Counted from the stretch's first letter, positions 13,712-23,512 are shown. The stretch: DNA of 34,680 nt from a virus (IMGVR_UViG_3300049456_000013:1-34680); one strand, 5' to 3'. Notes: a model not told the origin generated them from the letters alone. Made by a program: numbers and translations.

Positions 13712-13731
13712 CCCCTCCCGATAGGGAGGGG
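13712..13731. repeat. Perfect 8-bp inverted repeat, 4-nt loop
   Basis: CCCCTCCC, loop GATA, GGGAGGGG. A strong hairpin in the noncoding gap between the tailspike and ejection-protein genes. Neither strand has a T run after it, so a classic intrinsic terminator is not supported. Hairpins of this composition are common between genes in GC-rich alphaproteobacteria. Confidence 0.7.
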
Positions 13732-14017
13732 CCACGGTCTCAGGGAATACTTTATCCGCGTATAGCTGCTCTGCCTGTTAACGGTGGCCGGCCGCCTCCC
13801 CGCCCAAGCCGGGCCAGCAAATCGAGGGGGTCGATCGAGCAGTTTTCCCTCAGCGCGCATTACGCATTCGGGCCGTCGGAGTCCCTTTCGGGCGAGTTCC
13901 GGCGCGGACGATGGTTTCCTGAGATAGCGCTCGGCTGGAAGGTTGCGACATCCATGCAAATGCATTAGATATGCGTCACTACCCGATTGGGGCTTTAGCT
14001 CTCAGGTCGCCCTAATC

Positions 14018-14049
14018 TGAGCCGGCACGTTATCAGCGTGGCCGGCTCA
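14018..14049. terminator. Strong hairpin after the ejection-protein gene
   Basis: TGAGCCGG...CCGGCTCA with a further CACG/CGTG pair inside gives a 12-bp stem with one bulged base and a 7-nt loop. It lies about 50 nt beyond the stop of the 1155-aa gene and after late element copy 3. It could end the structural transcript or shape RNA made from copy 3. No T run follows on either strand, so the terminator call is tentative. The rest of 13,732-14,017 holds nothing I can support. Confidence 0.5.
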
Positions 14050-14086
14050 CCAATTTCTGGGGTCAGATTTGAGCGGCCGGCGCCCA

Positions 14087-14099
14087 ACAGCAACGTACC
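14087..14099 (-). promoter_or_regulatory. Late element copy 3, directly after a stop codon
   Basis: GGTACGTTGCTGT starts at the base after the TGA of the 1155-aa gene. No gene starts at the usual distance; the next credible start is the tailspike at 13642, which has its own copy. This may be a duplicated or non-productive site. Confidence 0.68.
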
Positions 14100-17000
14100 T
14101 CAGCCGCGAATGCCCATAGTGCCGGATTCAGAAGGGCCAACCGTCAAACTCGGATCCTTCAGCTTGGTCGGCTTCTCGCCGCGGATCTTGGCCACGCGAT
14201 CCTCGACGCCCTGCTGGATGATCTGGGGATACTGCATCTGGATTGCGGCGCCGGCTGATTTACGGGTCGCATCGATGGTGGCCTTGAACATCTGCTGCCG
14301 GACGAACGGCGGCATTTCGTGCCAGCCTGGTTGCTCGACGAAATGGGTCAAGGCTTCCCGGGTGAACGCGCCGGCCGTGGACTGGTAGGCATCATAGATT
14401 TTTGGCGGCAGCTTCACGCCAGCGATTCGGTTCTGCGGCGGCGCCGGGTGCAGGTCGAGGGTCTGCATTTCCTGCGCGATCGGATCGACCACGGCGTTGC
14501 GGTGCTGGATGATGGCGGACAGGCCTGGCGCGTTCGGGACGTCACCGCCATAGCCGGCATTGGCCACCGGCAGGCCGAGCCAGTCCCGTTTCAGGTCGAG
14601 GCCCTGACGCTGAGTCGGGATGTAATAGCGCAGCCCGTCGACGACGCTCTTGGTCTCCCGCATATACGGATCCATGGCGCTGGCGACTTGGCGCTGCATC
14701 GACGAATACGGCAGCAGCGAGCCGGCGAAGTTAGCGACGAACTTCGCGCCCTTTCGGTCTGGCTCGTTGATGGCATCCATCAGGCCGGCGAGCCCCTGCA
14801 TGCCGACTTCATCCTCCATCAGCCGGCCGGTCGAATGCACGGTCATGCCGATGGCCTTGGTCAGTTCTTCCCAGTCAGGCTTAACGTGCGGGATCACCTC
14901 GGCCAGGTTCGAATACAGGCCCAGCATGGTTCCGAGCGAGCCGAACCGATTGAACGAATACCAGTAGTCCCCGATCCGGATCGAATAGGGCTGGTGTCCG
15001 GTCGCGGTCCACTGCGCGCGCTCCTTTGGATCGGTCGGGCCGAACCCGGTCATGCGCTCATTCAGCACCTGATTTACCGCCCACGCGCCGACCGCAGAAC
15101 CGACCACCATGCGGGCGATCGCCATATCCTGCTTGGCCGCTCCGGCCTCGCCCGACAGCGCCGCCCGGGTCTCCTTATCTAGAAAGGCCGCCGGCGTACC
15201 CTCGATCGACCGTTTCAGGATGTTGAGCGGGATATGGGTGAACGGCATAACGAGCTGCCCGACCTTGGTCGAACTCACGAACGATGACAGCTTCTTGCCG
15301 GTCTCGCCGAGTTCGCTGATATAGGTAAGCCGGTAGCCTTCCTCGATCGCGTTGTTCATCATATCCGGCGTGGGACGGTCGGCCGCGGATGCGCGCCGGT
15401 TCCAGAACGCATCGTCTGATAGCTTCAGGCCATCAGCCGCAGCCGCCCGATAGGCCTGCGCCTCAATCGAGGCCCGGTAGCCCAGAGCATTGAAGAACGA
15501 ATGGATGGCGCTGGCACCGCGGCTGGGCGCGCCGATGACCGCCCCAAGGTTCCCAGGGATCGGCCGCTGCTGGAAGGCCAGGTTCTTGTTCTGCTTGGGA
15601 ATAATGCTCTGCGCCAGCTCGCCCGGTAGCGCAGTCTGCAGGCCGGTCTTGGCCGCCGCGACCCCGGCCTTGATGGCATCCGGCACGCCGGCGATGATGC
15701 CCCATGTGCGCGCCGCCGCCTCGCCGGCATAGACGCCCTCGACGTCGCCCATCAGGCCGCGCCGCACCGCGCCGACCACGCCCGCCACCGGTGTGACCAC
15801 GGCGCTCTCGTAGGCCGCAAACGCGCCATTGGCGACGATGTACTTGGCATGGGTGATAGGGCCCGAGATCAGGGCGTTGATCCAGTAGAACCGGAACTTG
15901 TCCCATGCCGACGGCTTGTTCATGTCGCTCAGGAAGCGCGCCGCGCCAGCGCCGTCCATGCCATCGATCGCATCGGCCAGCTTCTTCAGGCCCTCCGGCG
16001 TCTGGTCCTTGTCCTTCAGGAACTCGGTGAAGCCGCCTTCTTCCTTGGACTTCTGCAGGAATTCCTGAAACACGTTGCCGGTGCGGCCCCATTCGGCACG
16101 GTGCCCGACCACCTGCTCGACCCACGTATCGCGCCGCAGCATGGCTTCCTGCAGCTTCATCAGGCTTTCCGGCGAACCGTCGGTCTTCACCTCGCGCGCG
16201 GCGGCGCGAACGTTATCGGTCGCGGTAAGCATGGCCTGCATGGCATTGCGGACCTGATTGTCGTTCTGTAGCAGCCGGCCGATCCCTTCCGGATTGAGCC
16301 CTGCCTTGTCCACCCCGGCCGCGTCCGCGATTGCCTCGAACTGCTGCAACGGGATTGTCCCCTGGCGCGCGGCCTGAAACTCTCCGTTCTGGTCCGCCGC
16401 GTCCGTGATCAGTTGCTTGGCATCGGCTGGCGTATTGATCTTGCCGACGAACTCATCGAACCGCTCGCGCCACGGATTGGGCTTATCGCCCGGCAATTCC
16501 TGAGTGACCTTCTCACCCTTCGGTCCTTCTGCATTCGCCGACGTCACGCGCTCTGCAACCTCCTTCGGCGTGCCTTCGGTGATCGGTGGTTTCTCGGGAC
16601 CGATAACGCCGAGGTCAGAACCCGCTTTGGTCAATACCTCAACTGGATCTACGACCTGCACGTCGTTATAACTAGACGCCTCAAGCCCAAACTGCGGCTG
16701 CTCGGCTGAAAATCTCGCGCGTGCCGGTTCATTCCTTGTGGCATATTTCAACGCCTCTTCGCGGTTCAGAAACGTGCCATCGGGCTTGGCGTAGCCCATC
16801 GATGCTTCAATTTCAGGAGGCGTTGGCCCGTCAGAGTTGACTTCCTTTCGCGTCATCAGATCAGAATGCACTTCTCCGACAGCGCCCATCTTGATCGTTC
16901 CGTCCGGCATTTTGCGCGCGACAACGAGATGAGGCTGTTCAGTCGCAACAGCGTCCTTGCTGATCCCCAGAGCTTCAAGAGGTGCCGCGATCTCGGGCGC

Positions 17001-17567
17001 TGACAATGGAATAAGCGCGGCCCCGACAGGTCTATCCTTTGGCAGTCCCGACCGCATCTCGACCTTGCCGAGACTGCCCGGCGATCCCATGAAGGCCTCT
17101 GGGATCGCTGCGATCTCGCGACCAAACTGTCCTCCACCGAGGGCTTCCATCGTCGCAGCCTGTCCTCCCCGGAAAGCCCCGCTCAACCCGCGCGCAACTG
17201 CATCCAGCGCGGTCGCTGTATTGACGATCACGCCCTCATTGAATGCCTGAAATGGGTTCTCGTAATGCGCCTGTCCGGCCGGTGCGAAGATGCCTTTCTC
17301 GGAAAGCCATTGCGTGCTCTCCTTCGACAGTCCCAGCCGTTCCGGTCCCCATGCCTCGCCGAACCCCTCGCCGAATGCGCGCATGATCGATCCGGTGCTG
17401 GTCGAATTGATCATCGGCTTGGCGGCTTCCGACCAACCATTCGGGCCGGAGATCGGCGCCGCGGGACCAGCGGGCGCGCCAGCCTTGGGCACATCTTCCC
17501 AGCCATCACCAGCGGGCGCAGCCGGAGGTGCAGCGGCGGCGGGAACGTCGACCCAATCGTCCGCCAT
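14100..17567 (-). CDS. Large internal virion/ejection protein, 1155 aa
   Basis: The protein starts MADDWVDVPAAAAPPAAPAG, with a second W-E-D-V-P copy soon after (DGWEDVPKAG). It is long, largely helical and Ala-rich. A hydrophobic stretch near the middle (WINALISGPITHAKYIVANG, AVVTPVAGVVGAVRRG) could contact membranes. By place and size it corresponds to the largest T7-type internal core protein (gp16-like), which is ejected to form a channel across the envelope. I see no clear lytic transglycosylase motif. The start overlaps the stop of the 558-aa gene by one base (17567). Confidence 0.8.
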   Translation of the reverse strand: MADDWVDVPAAAAPPAAPAGDGWEDVPKAGAPAGPAAPISGPNGWSEAAKPMINSTSTGSIMRAFGEGFGEAWGPERLGLSKESTQWLSEKGIFAPAGQAHYENPFQAFNEGVIVNTATALDAVARGLSGAFRGGQAATMEALGGGQFGREIAAIPEAFMGSPGSLGKVEMRSGLPKDRPVGAALIPLSAPEIAAPLEALGISKDAVATEQPHLVVARKMPDGTIKMGAVGEVHSDLMTRKEVNSDGPTPPEIEASMGYAKPDGTFLNREEALKYATRNEPARARFSAEQPQFGLEASSYNDVQVVDPVEVLTKAGSDLGVIGPEKPPITEGTPKEVAERVTSANAEGPKGEKVTQELPGDKPNPWRERFDEFVGKINTPADAKQLITDAADQNGEFQAARQGTIPLQQFEAIADAAGVDKAGLNPEGIGRLLQNDNQVRNAMQAMLTATDNVRAAAREVKTDGSPESLMKLQEAMLRRDTWVEQVVGHRAEWGRTGNVFQEFLQKSKEEGGFTEFLKDKDQTPEGLKKLADAIDGMDGAGAARFLSDMNKPSAWDKFRFYWINALISGPITHAKYIVANGAFAAYESAVVTPVAGVVGAVRRGLMGDVEGVYAGEAAARTWGIIAGVPDAIKAGVAAAKTGLQTALPGELAQSIIPKQNKNLAFQQRPIPGNLGAVIGAPSRGASAIHSFFNALGYRASIEAQAYRAAAADGLKLSDDAFWNRRASAADRPTPDMMNNAIEEGYRLTYISELGETGKKLSSFVSSTKVGQLVMPFTHIPLNILKRSIEGTPAAFLDKETRAALSGEAGAAKQDMAIARMVVGSAVGAWAVNQVLNERMTGFGPTDPKERAQWTATGHQPYSIRIGDYWYSFNRFGSLGTMLGLYSNLAEVIPHVKPDWEELTKAIGMTVHSTGRLMEDEVGMQGLAGLMDAINEPDRKGAKFVANFAGSLLPYSSMQRQVASAMDPYMRETKSVVDGLRYYIPTQRQGLDLKRDWLGLPVANAGYGGDVPNAPGLSAIIQHRNAVVDPIAQEMQTLDLHPAPPQNRIAGVKLPPKIYDAYQSTAGAFTREALTHFVEQPGWHEMPPFVRQQMFKATIDATRKSAGAAIQMQYPQIIQQGVEDRVAKIRGEKPTKLKDPSLTVGPSESGTMGIRG

Positions 17568-19243
17568 CAGGGTTTCACCTCATGGCCCTTGGCGTCGTAA
17601 ATCGTGCCGCTGGTCTGATCGCGCCATAGACCCTTGGCCTTGTTGAACTGCAGCGACGCCACGCCATTGAGCGCGATCGGGACCGGCACATCGCCGACCA
17701 TGCGGGTCTGCTGGTTCGATGGCTGTACCGCTGGTTCGGGCTTGGCACCAATGCCGCCGGCTGCGCCGACGTAATCCTGCATGCGCTGGCCCTGCGTGCG
17801 CTTGAACGGCGCCATAGCTTGGCTGATCATCGAGTTCGGATCTTTGACGTCGAGCGCATTCGGCGGCAGCGTTCCGGCCCGCTCCTTCGCAAGATACTGC
17901 GGAATGAAGGTCTGCATGAACGTCGAATAGTTTGCAGTGCCTACAGAATCCTTTCCTGGTAATCCTGGCACGTTGACAATCAGCGCGTCCTGCACTGCCT
18001 TCGATGTCGAGTCCCACACTGGACCTTTAAGCGGCGCCGTCTCAAGTTCAGTAACTAGACGCTCCATTGCCTGAAATGAATTATTGCTGAGTTGTCCTTT
18101 AACTTGCGCTTTCATCAGATCGATACGCGTGGTCGGCTTGTCAGAATCGAACAGACGATCTGTCAGATCCTTTTTGATGATTGGATCATCGATGACGTTT
18201 TCTGCCTTGGCATTCTGCTGATGCTCACCCCAATCAATCAGCGCGCGCGCGGTGCCCGCTGGCGCATCCGGCATCTTCGCGATTTCAAGCGCATCGGAAA
18301 AGAAGTCAGGCTTGATCACCGGGCGCGAGGTCTGAGGATCGATCGTGACGTTCTTCGTCAGGTTCTTGTTCGCCGCCTGCTCTGCCGCACGCTCGTTGGT
18401 CTGGCGCGTGTAGGTTTCGAGTTGCTTGTTCTGCAACGTGTCGACCTTGGCCTGCGTCTGTGCGGCCTTCTGAAACATCTTGATCTCAGCGCCATTGATG
18501 TACTCAGGGTATTTTTTCTGAATTGCATCGAGGTCGACGTTCGGATTTTTCTGGATCATGCCAGACACGGCGGCCTTGACGATCTGTTCCTTGGCCTGCT
18601 GCGATAGTTGCGAGTTCACCTTTGCCGACGTCTCTGCATCGAGGTTCGGGCTGCTGCTGGTCATCCCACCGATGGAATGATCGACGGTCTTGAGCGCGAA
18701 ATCCAGCGATGATGGATCAGATGCCGCCGCGCTCGAAAGCTGGTTGACGGTCTGATGCACGTTCTGCTGCACGGCAATGCCTGCCAGCGTTGACATATCC
18801 GAGGCCGTCTTCTCGAACATATGCTTGCGGTACTGATCGGTGAACTGCTCGGCCCACTGCTGACTACGCTCGGTGTTGAAGCCAGATTTGAATTTCTCAA
18901 GCGCCGGTTCAAGCGTCTCAGTCAGGAACTTTTGCGCAGTCGCAGGATCGTTCGGGTCTGAGTTCTTGGCGGTTTCATTCCATTTGGTGTTGGCCTGAGC
19001 AACAATATCCGTGCCGTTCTTCGCGCCAGCGCTGATCTCGCGATGGGTCATGTAGTCTTCAGCAACTTTTCCAACATCAACAATGGTTGAGCCGATGCGC
19101 TGGCCGGTTCCTGCGATGGCTTCGGCAGCCTGATTGTAGAATGCGCCGCCGCGCCGGGCGACCTGCAAGCGCGCATCGACGCCGGTTTCGGTTGGATTGA
19201 GACCGAGACCTTGGGGCGCGTTGTCTTCCCTTATATTGGCCAT
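17567..19243 (-). CDS. Internal virion protein, 558 aa (gp15-like position)
   Basis: The protein begins MANIREDNAPQGLGLNPTET and is rich in Gln, Ala, Lys and Asp. Long helical stretches (NTERSQQWAEQFTDQYRKHM, QTQAKVDTLQNKQLETYTRQ) fit an internal core or ejection protein. It lies between a 163-aa and a 1155-aa gene, the same order as T7 gp14-gp15-gp16. The assignment rests on order, size and composition. Confidence 0.75.
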   Translation of the reverse strand: MANIREDNAPQGLGLNPTETGVDARLQVARRGGAFYNQAAEAIAGTGQRIGSTIVDVGKVAEDYMTHREISAGAKNGTDIVAQANTKWNETAKNSDPNDPATAQKFLTETLEPALEKFKSGFNTERSQQWAEQFTDQYRKHMFEKTASDMSTLAGIAVQQNVHQTVNQLSSAAASDPSSLDFALKTVDHSIGGMTSSSPNLDAETSAKVNSQLSQQAKEQIVKAAVSGMIQKNPNVDLDAIQKKYPEYINGAEIKMFQKAAQTQAKVDTLQNKQLETYTRQTNERAAEQAANKNLTKNVTIDPQTSRPVIKPDFFSDALEIAKMPDAPAGTARALIDWGEHQQNAKAENVIDDPIIKKDLTDRLFDSDKPTTRIDLMKAQVKGQLSNNSFQAMERLVTELETAPLKGPVWDSTSKAVQDALIVNVPGLPGKDSVGTANYSTFMQTFIPQYLAKERAGTLPPNALDVKDPNSMISQAMAPFKRTQGQRMQDYVGAAGGIGAKPEPAVQPSNQQTRMVGDVPVPIALNGVASLQFNKAKGLWRDQTSGTIYDAKGHEVKP

Positions 19244-19251
19244 CTGCGTTC

Positions 19252-19743
19252 CTATACGAACAGCGTGGCAACAGCCGCGACGCCCTTGATTGCGCTAGTC
19301 CAGTCAGCACCTGTCGCGGCCTTGTCCTCAGCGTCGGCGGCCATGCGCGCGGCCTGCGACATCGTGGTGAACGAGTCCTGCTGCTCTTTGTAACCGGCCT
19401 CAGTGATCAGTCCCTGCTCTGCGCCGACGGCCTTGGTGAGCGCACCCTGCTGGGCACTGTCGCGCATCAGATCGAGCGCGGAGCCCGATGCAGCAAACCC
19501 GGCACCAGCGACATCCGCCTGCTGCCCGCCGATCATCTTGAAGTTTTCGCGGTCGAGCTGCGCCTGCTTGATCGCGGTCGATGTCTCCGTGAACTGTTCG
19601 TTCTGGCCGGCAAGTACGGCGGCGCGATCGTAATTCTGCGCCTCGAACCGATCGCCCGTCGCCTTGGAGCGATCGGCATCGGCGGCAAACAGGTCTCCGA
19701 CCGCGCCGCTGATGTCCGTGAATGTGCTGCCGCTGAGCGCCAT
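19252..19743 (-). CDS. Internal virion protein, 163 aa (gp14-like position)
   Basis: ATG at 19743 overlaps the HNH gene stop (TAATG). The protein (MALSGSTFTDISGAVGDLFA...) is Ala/Gln-rich and helical. Residues around GGQQADVAGAGFAASGSALD and LMRDSAQQGALTKAVGAEQG are typical of the smaller internal proteins of podoviruses. These form the outer-membrane part of the ejection channel in T7-like systems. Its C-terminus is mildly hydrophobic (AIKGVAAVATLFV). Confidence 0.75.
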   Translation of the reverse strand: MALSGSTFTDISGAVGDLFAADADRSKATGDRFEAQNYDRAAVLAGQNEQFTETSTAIKQAQLDRENFKMIGGQQADVAGAGFAASGSALDLMRDSAQQGALTKAVGAEQGLITEAGYKEQQDSFTTMSQAARMAADAEDKAATGADWTSAIKGVAAVATLFV

Positions 19744-20213
19744 TATTGGTCCTCCAACTTCTGAAGGTGGAGAACGAGGGCTTTCAATTCTTCCAGAGTT
19801 GCATCTTTTTTCAGATCATTTGCTCGCCATGAGATGACCTGCACATTTCCTCTTACGTAGCCAAGTTTAGGCTGAATTCGGTCTAGGCTAGGAGAGTTTG
19901 GCAAATTCCTTTTCGTCTCTTGGTTTTCACGCATAGTGACGAAGATGGGAATTCCCAGCACCGGACAATGAGTAGGTACAACGATATCCGAAACATCTAT
20001 GTCGAATGGAATATTCTTTTTTTTTGCTCTAACGCGAGCGCTGCAAAGCAGAACCCTTTCAATATTTCTGAAATTATATTTGAGTGCCCAGCCACGAAAT
20101 TTTTCCCGGTTCGCCATGTAATAGCTTTTGCTATAGCGTCCAAATACTCCGGGTTTGCGCCCACGCTTGCGCTTTTGTTCTTCGTTTGTAGATATGGTCA
20201 TTTCTTCGGTCAT
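19743..20213 (-). CDS. HNH-type endonuclease inserted in the tail module
   Basis: ATG at 20213 forms ATGA with the nozzle gene stop, and its own stop forms TAATG with the next gene. The 156 residues have a basic N-terminus (EEQKRKRGRKPGVFGRYSKS), CPVLGIPIF, then SPSLDRIQPKLGYVRGNVQV and WRANDLKKDATLEEL. This CPVLGIP...SLDRI...GYV.GNV pattern is common in stand-alone phage HNH/endonuclease VII-like enzymes. The DNA is visibly richer in A+T than its neighbours, including a run of nine T around 20,020, which suggests recent acquisition. Such genes often home into intergenic junctions. Confidence 0.82.
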   Translation of the reverse strand: MTEEMTISTNEEQKRKRGRKPGVFGRYSKSYYMANREKFRGWALKYNFRNIERVLLCSARVRAKKKNIPFDIDVSDIVVPTHCPVLGIPIFVTMRENQETKRNLPNSPSLDRIQPKLGYVRGNVQVISWRANDLKKDATLEELKALVLHLQKLEDQ

Positions 20214-23200
20214 TGGTCTTGTGTCGCCAAGTTGTTGCCTACCGCGACAATGGTTGCCGGCCACGGCCGCGAGACGCGCCAGTAACAAGCCTCATCATAG
20301 GCTTCATCAGAGAGCAAAGAATCCTGGTGCAGTCCGGTGAATGTCGTCAGTGGCGGGATCGGATCAGACGTATCGGTCTTGAAGATCGCCGCAATTAACT
20401 GGTCTGACCGGACGCCAAACGACAGGCCGAACGAATTGACCAGCTTTACCGCAAATCGATGCGCCCGCGTCAGCACGCCGAATGCCGGGCCGTTGCGCGC
20501 GCCCGTGTCGGCCTGCGCGATCATGTGCATCAATTGGCCGTCGCTGTTATAGGTGAAGCCGACCAGGATTTTCGGATTGGCGGTGATGAAGTCTTGGGTG
20601 AACAATCCGCGGCCCGGTCCGGCCGATATGCTGTCTCCGTAAGGTACGAACGTAGAGCCGTTGCTGACGATGAAATCGGTAAACGGCGCGGCTGGCGTGG
20701 CCGCATCGCCGCGGTCTCCGCAATCCAGGCCGGATGCAAAGATCTGCACGGTCTTGCCGTTGAGGTGAGATAGCCCGTTGAGTGTGACGCCAAGCGGATT
20801 TGTGGTATTGATCGATGACGCATAGACGGCATTGTCTAGGAACCACGATGAGGCCAACGGCGCGAGCTCGTCCTGTGCATCGGTCATAACCGACACATGT
20901 CGTATGCCATTCGTGGGATCGTTAGTGACCATGGTCAGCGTGTCGAGATTGCCACCAACCGAAGGGCCGGCACAGATACTCTCGACGACGCGGTTTGAGC
21001 CAAGCGCATGGCGATGCCAGCCATAGAATGTCGGCGGCTGCGCTGACGCCAGCGAATCCCGCTTGTAGGTGATGCCGAACAGGCTTCCTGCGGTATCACG
21101 GCCCCAGATGATCGGGTTGACGGCCGAGGTGTAGGCGAGCTCAGCGACTCCCTTGCTGGTAAGATTCTGCGCCTTGTCGGCCAGATTCGGCGCGGAGAAC
21201 TTGCCGGAATAGACATCGGGGAAATACTCCAGCAGCTTCTGCGCAAAGCGCTGCACGAAGATCGTGGTGTGTTCAGTGCGGCACGGCTGGATATTGGCGC
21301 CGCCGTGGCCGGTGACGTTGCGCGCGCTGATGTTGTTCGGTGCGATCGATCCCGCGGTCGGAGCCACCACCAGCCACTCGCCGGCCTGCGTTCCCATCTT
21401 GACGCCCTGCAGATCGCCGTCCATCCACAGGATAGGGTTCACACCATTGGAGTTGAATGTATAGGAAATCGCGCTGCTCGCCGCTACCGCGCCGTACTGA
21501 TCCGTTGGCGCAAAGTTGACGGTGCTGCCGACAATGCCGTTCGACACGCAGGCATCGAAGCGATTGCCGACGGCACCGCCCAAGAATAGCCGTCCGTCAT
21601 TATAGAGGCCGCAGGTCGGCCATCCCGTGGTGTTCGAGTATACCCCAAGCCGCCATGTCAGGATCGGGTTGGTGTAAAGCAGCGGCGCGCCTAGGATCTC
21701 GACATTCGCGCCCGCGCTGGTGCCAGTGCCCGTGGGGCTGAAGAATGACACTTCTGAGATGATATTAGCAAAGCTATAGCTCTGCGAACTTGGACCACCG
21801 TTAGCGGTGACCTGCGCATTAGTGACCTGCTCGACCCAGACATAATTCCAATTTGTCGCCTGATCAGTGGAGACGAGGGTGATCGCCGAACTGCCAACGA
21901 ACACCTGCCCGCTAGTTGCGAGAACCGTTCCATCACCGGAATTGACGGGTGCCGTCGTCTTTCCCCGGAGATTGAATGTAACCCCGGTGATACCCATCGG
22001 CCATGTTCTGCTGGCGAAGTCGACAGAATTGCCGAACGCGAACCCCTGGTCGCTGGTCGGATAGATCGTCGCCTGCTGGATTTTCTGGGCCGATGCTCCG
22101 GAGTAGTTCTTCCCGACAAAACTGCGGAAAAAGATTGGAGTGCCAGCGCCGGTCACGCCACCCGTGAATATCTGACCTGCGGAAACCGTGTAATTCTGCG
22201 AGAAGGCGCCATCGAACGCCGCGGCCAATCCGCCGTAATTAGTCATCGATCCGATGTTGACAGAACCGGCCAGCGCCCGATCAATGATATTGGATAGCCC
22301 CGTGATCTTTCCCCAGCTCCAGATCGCCGCACCCTGCGGAACGATCTGCCAGTTGGTGAGGTCAGCACCCGGCGCGTGGTTGAGGTTGCCAGAAGTCAGC
22401 GATTGCCAATAGGTCGAAGCACCGGGAATACCGCTCTGGTTATAGGTAACGACGGTGCCGATGGCATATGTCGATGCCGCAAGCCATATTGCCGGTTCTG
22501 ACAATAGCCGCACCAAGCGCCCGATATCGGTGCCGAGAAATCCCTGTCCATTATTGATGGCGGCGTTAGCCGTTGTTGTGGCCCAGAAAGTTGGGCTTGA
22601 GGCCGGCGTGTTGTTGACGTTCTGATCCTGCAGCGAAATGTAGTTGATGCCGGCCGAGGTGATGAATGAACCGAGCGCGTAGGCCTTGGTGGCGTCATAT
22701 GCGGGGAAGGCAAGCGTCAGCGAGATCACGCCGGACTTGGCCGATGGCGTCGCCTGCACGCCATTGGTGAAGGGATCGAGATAGGGACCATCGTTGAACA
22801 CCGCAGGCGCCAGCGCAAACTGCGGATCGACGCCAGCAGATGGTTGCTTGGTAACCGTCAGGGCTTGCGGCGCAATGGTCGGCGTCAACAGAATATCGGT
22901 AGTTTCAGCCTGCACGGAACGGATAGGAGACCATGATCCAGAGACGTATGGCGTGGCCAATTCCTGAATGCGCGCAACCGTCGCACCGGCAACTAACGCC
23001 CCGAGCGTTGCCCCATCGAGAGTAATGCCGGTGACTGCATCGGCTAGCGAGAAATGGGTGCTATCGATCTTGGTGGCGAGGAACTGGCGGTTTTCCAATA
23101 GCGAAGCGGACGGACTGGAGAAGATCAGCGTGTCGCCGGTCGCCCATGTGGTGGCGCTGGTGGTCTGAACTACGGCCGGATTGGCGGCGGAAACCGCGAC

Positions 23201-23512
23201 AACGACCTGGGGATCGGCGGTAGGTATCAGCCGCGCGCCGCTGCGAAAGCGCATGAAGCCGTCGGTGAGTTCGAATGTCACCGCGGCGGATTGCTGAAAG
23301 TCGAACTTGATGACGCGACCTTGCGTCCCGCCGCGCGTGGTGCCAGCGAATTGCGTGCCCGGCCGCCGCGTCCATGCGCCGATTTCGATCGGGAATGAAT
23401 TCAGGCATTCCCGCAAGCTGTTGCGATAGTCCGGCTTGTCAAAGCGTCCCTGCGCAAATTGCGAGACAAGACCGCCGAGGAAGTGGGGAATGGCAAATGC
23501 GGCCTGTGCCAT
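20210..23512 (-). CDS. Tail nozzle protein (tail tubular protein B-like), 1100 aa
   Basis: The start MAQAAFAIPHFLGGLVSQFA, followed by RFDKPDYRNSLRECLNSFPI and GAWTRRPGTQFAG, is the typical N-terminus of podoviral tail tubular B/nozzle proteins. The protein is longer than T7 gp12 (about 790 aa). Inserted modules, including AYDATKAYALGSFITSAGIN and WLAASTYAIGTVVTYNQSG, resemble chitin-binding-type carbohydrate modules. The nozzle seals the tail tip and contacts fibres. It follows the adaptor gene by 2 nt. Confidence 0.85.
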   Translation of the reverse strand: MAQAAFAIPHFLGGLVSQFAQGRFDKPDYRNSLRECLNSFPIEIGAWTRRPGTQFAGTTRGGTQGRVIKFDFQQSAAVTFELTDGFMRFRSGARLIPTADPQVVVAVSAANPAVVQTTSATTWATGDTLIFSSPSASLLENRQFLATKIDSTHFSLADAVTGITLDGATLGALVAGATVARIQELATPYVSGSWSPIRSVQAETTDILLTPTIAPQALTVTKQPSAGVDPQFALAPAVFNDGPYLDPFTNGVQATPSAKSGVISLTLAFPAYDATKAYALGSFITSAGINYISLQDQNVNNTPASSPTFWATTTANAAINNGQGFLGTDIGRLVRLLSEPAIWLAASTYAIGTVVTYNQSGIPGASTYWQSLTSGNLNHAPGADLTNWQIVPQGAAIWSWGKITGLSNIIDRALAGSVNIGSMTNYGGLAAAFDGAFSQNYTVSAGQIFTGGVTGAGTPIFFRSFVGKNYSGASAQKIQQATIYPTSDQGFAFGNSVDFASRTWPMGITGVTFNLRGKTTAPVNSGDGTVLATSGQVFVGSSAITLVSTDQATNWNYVWVEQVTNAQVTANGGPSSQSYSFANIISEVSFFSPTGTGTSAGANVEILGAPLLYTNPILTWRLGVYSNTTGWPTCGLYNDGRLFLGGAVGNRFDACVSNGIVGSTVNFAPTDQYGAVAASSAISYTFNSNGVNPILWMDGDLQGVKMGTQAGEWLVVAPTAGSIAPNNISARNVTGHGGANIQPCRTEHTTIFVQRFAQKLLEYFPDVYSGKFSAPNLADKAQNLTSKGVAELAYTSAVNPIIWGRDTAGSLFGITYKRDSLASAQPPTFYGWHRHALGSNRVVESICAGPSVGGNLDTLTMVTNDPTNGIRHVSVMTDAQDELAPLASSWFLDNAVYASSINTTNPLGVTLNGLSHLNGKTVQIFASGLDCGDRGDAATPAAPFTDFIVSNGSTFVPYGDSISAGPGRGLFTQDFITANPKILVGFTYNSDGQLMHMIAQADTGARNGPAFGVLTRAHRFAVKLVNSFGLSFGVRSDQLIAAIFKTDTSDPIPPLTTFTGLHQDSLLSDEAYDEACYWRVSRPWPATIVAVGNNLATQDQ

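Noticed and set aside
13684-13965. A 93-aa minus-strand frame in the gap before the tailspike
   Set aside because: Arg/Pro-rich product without domain or ribosome binding site, ending over a hairpin; looks like noncoding GC-rich sequence.
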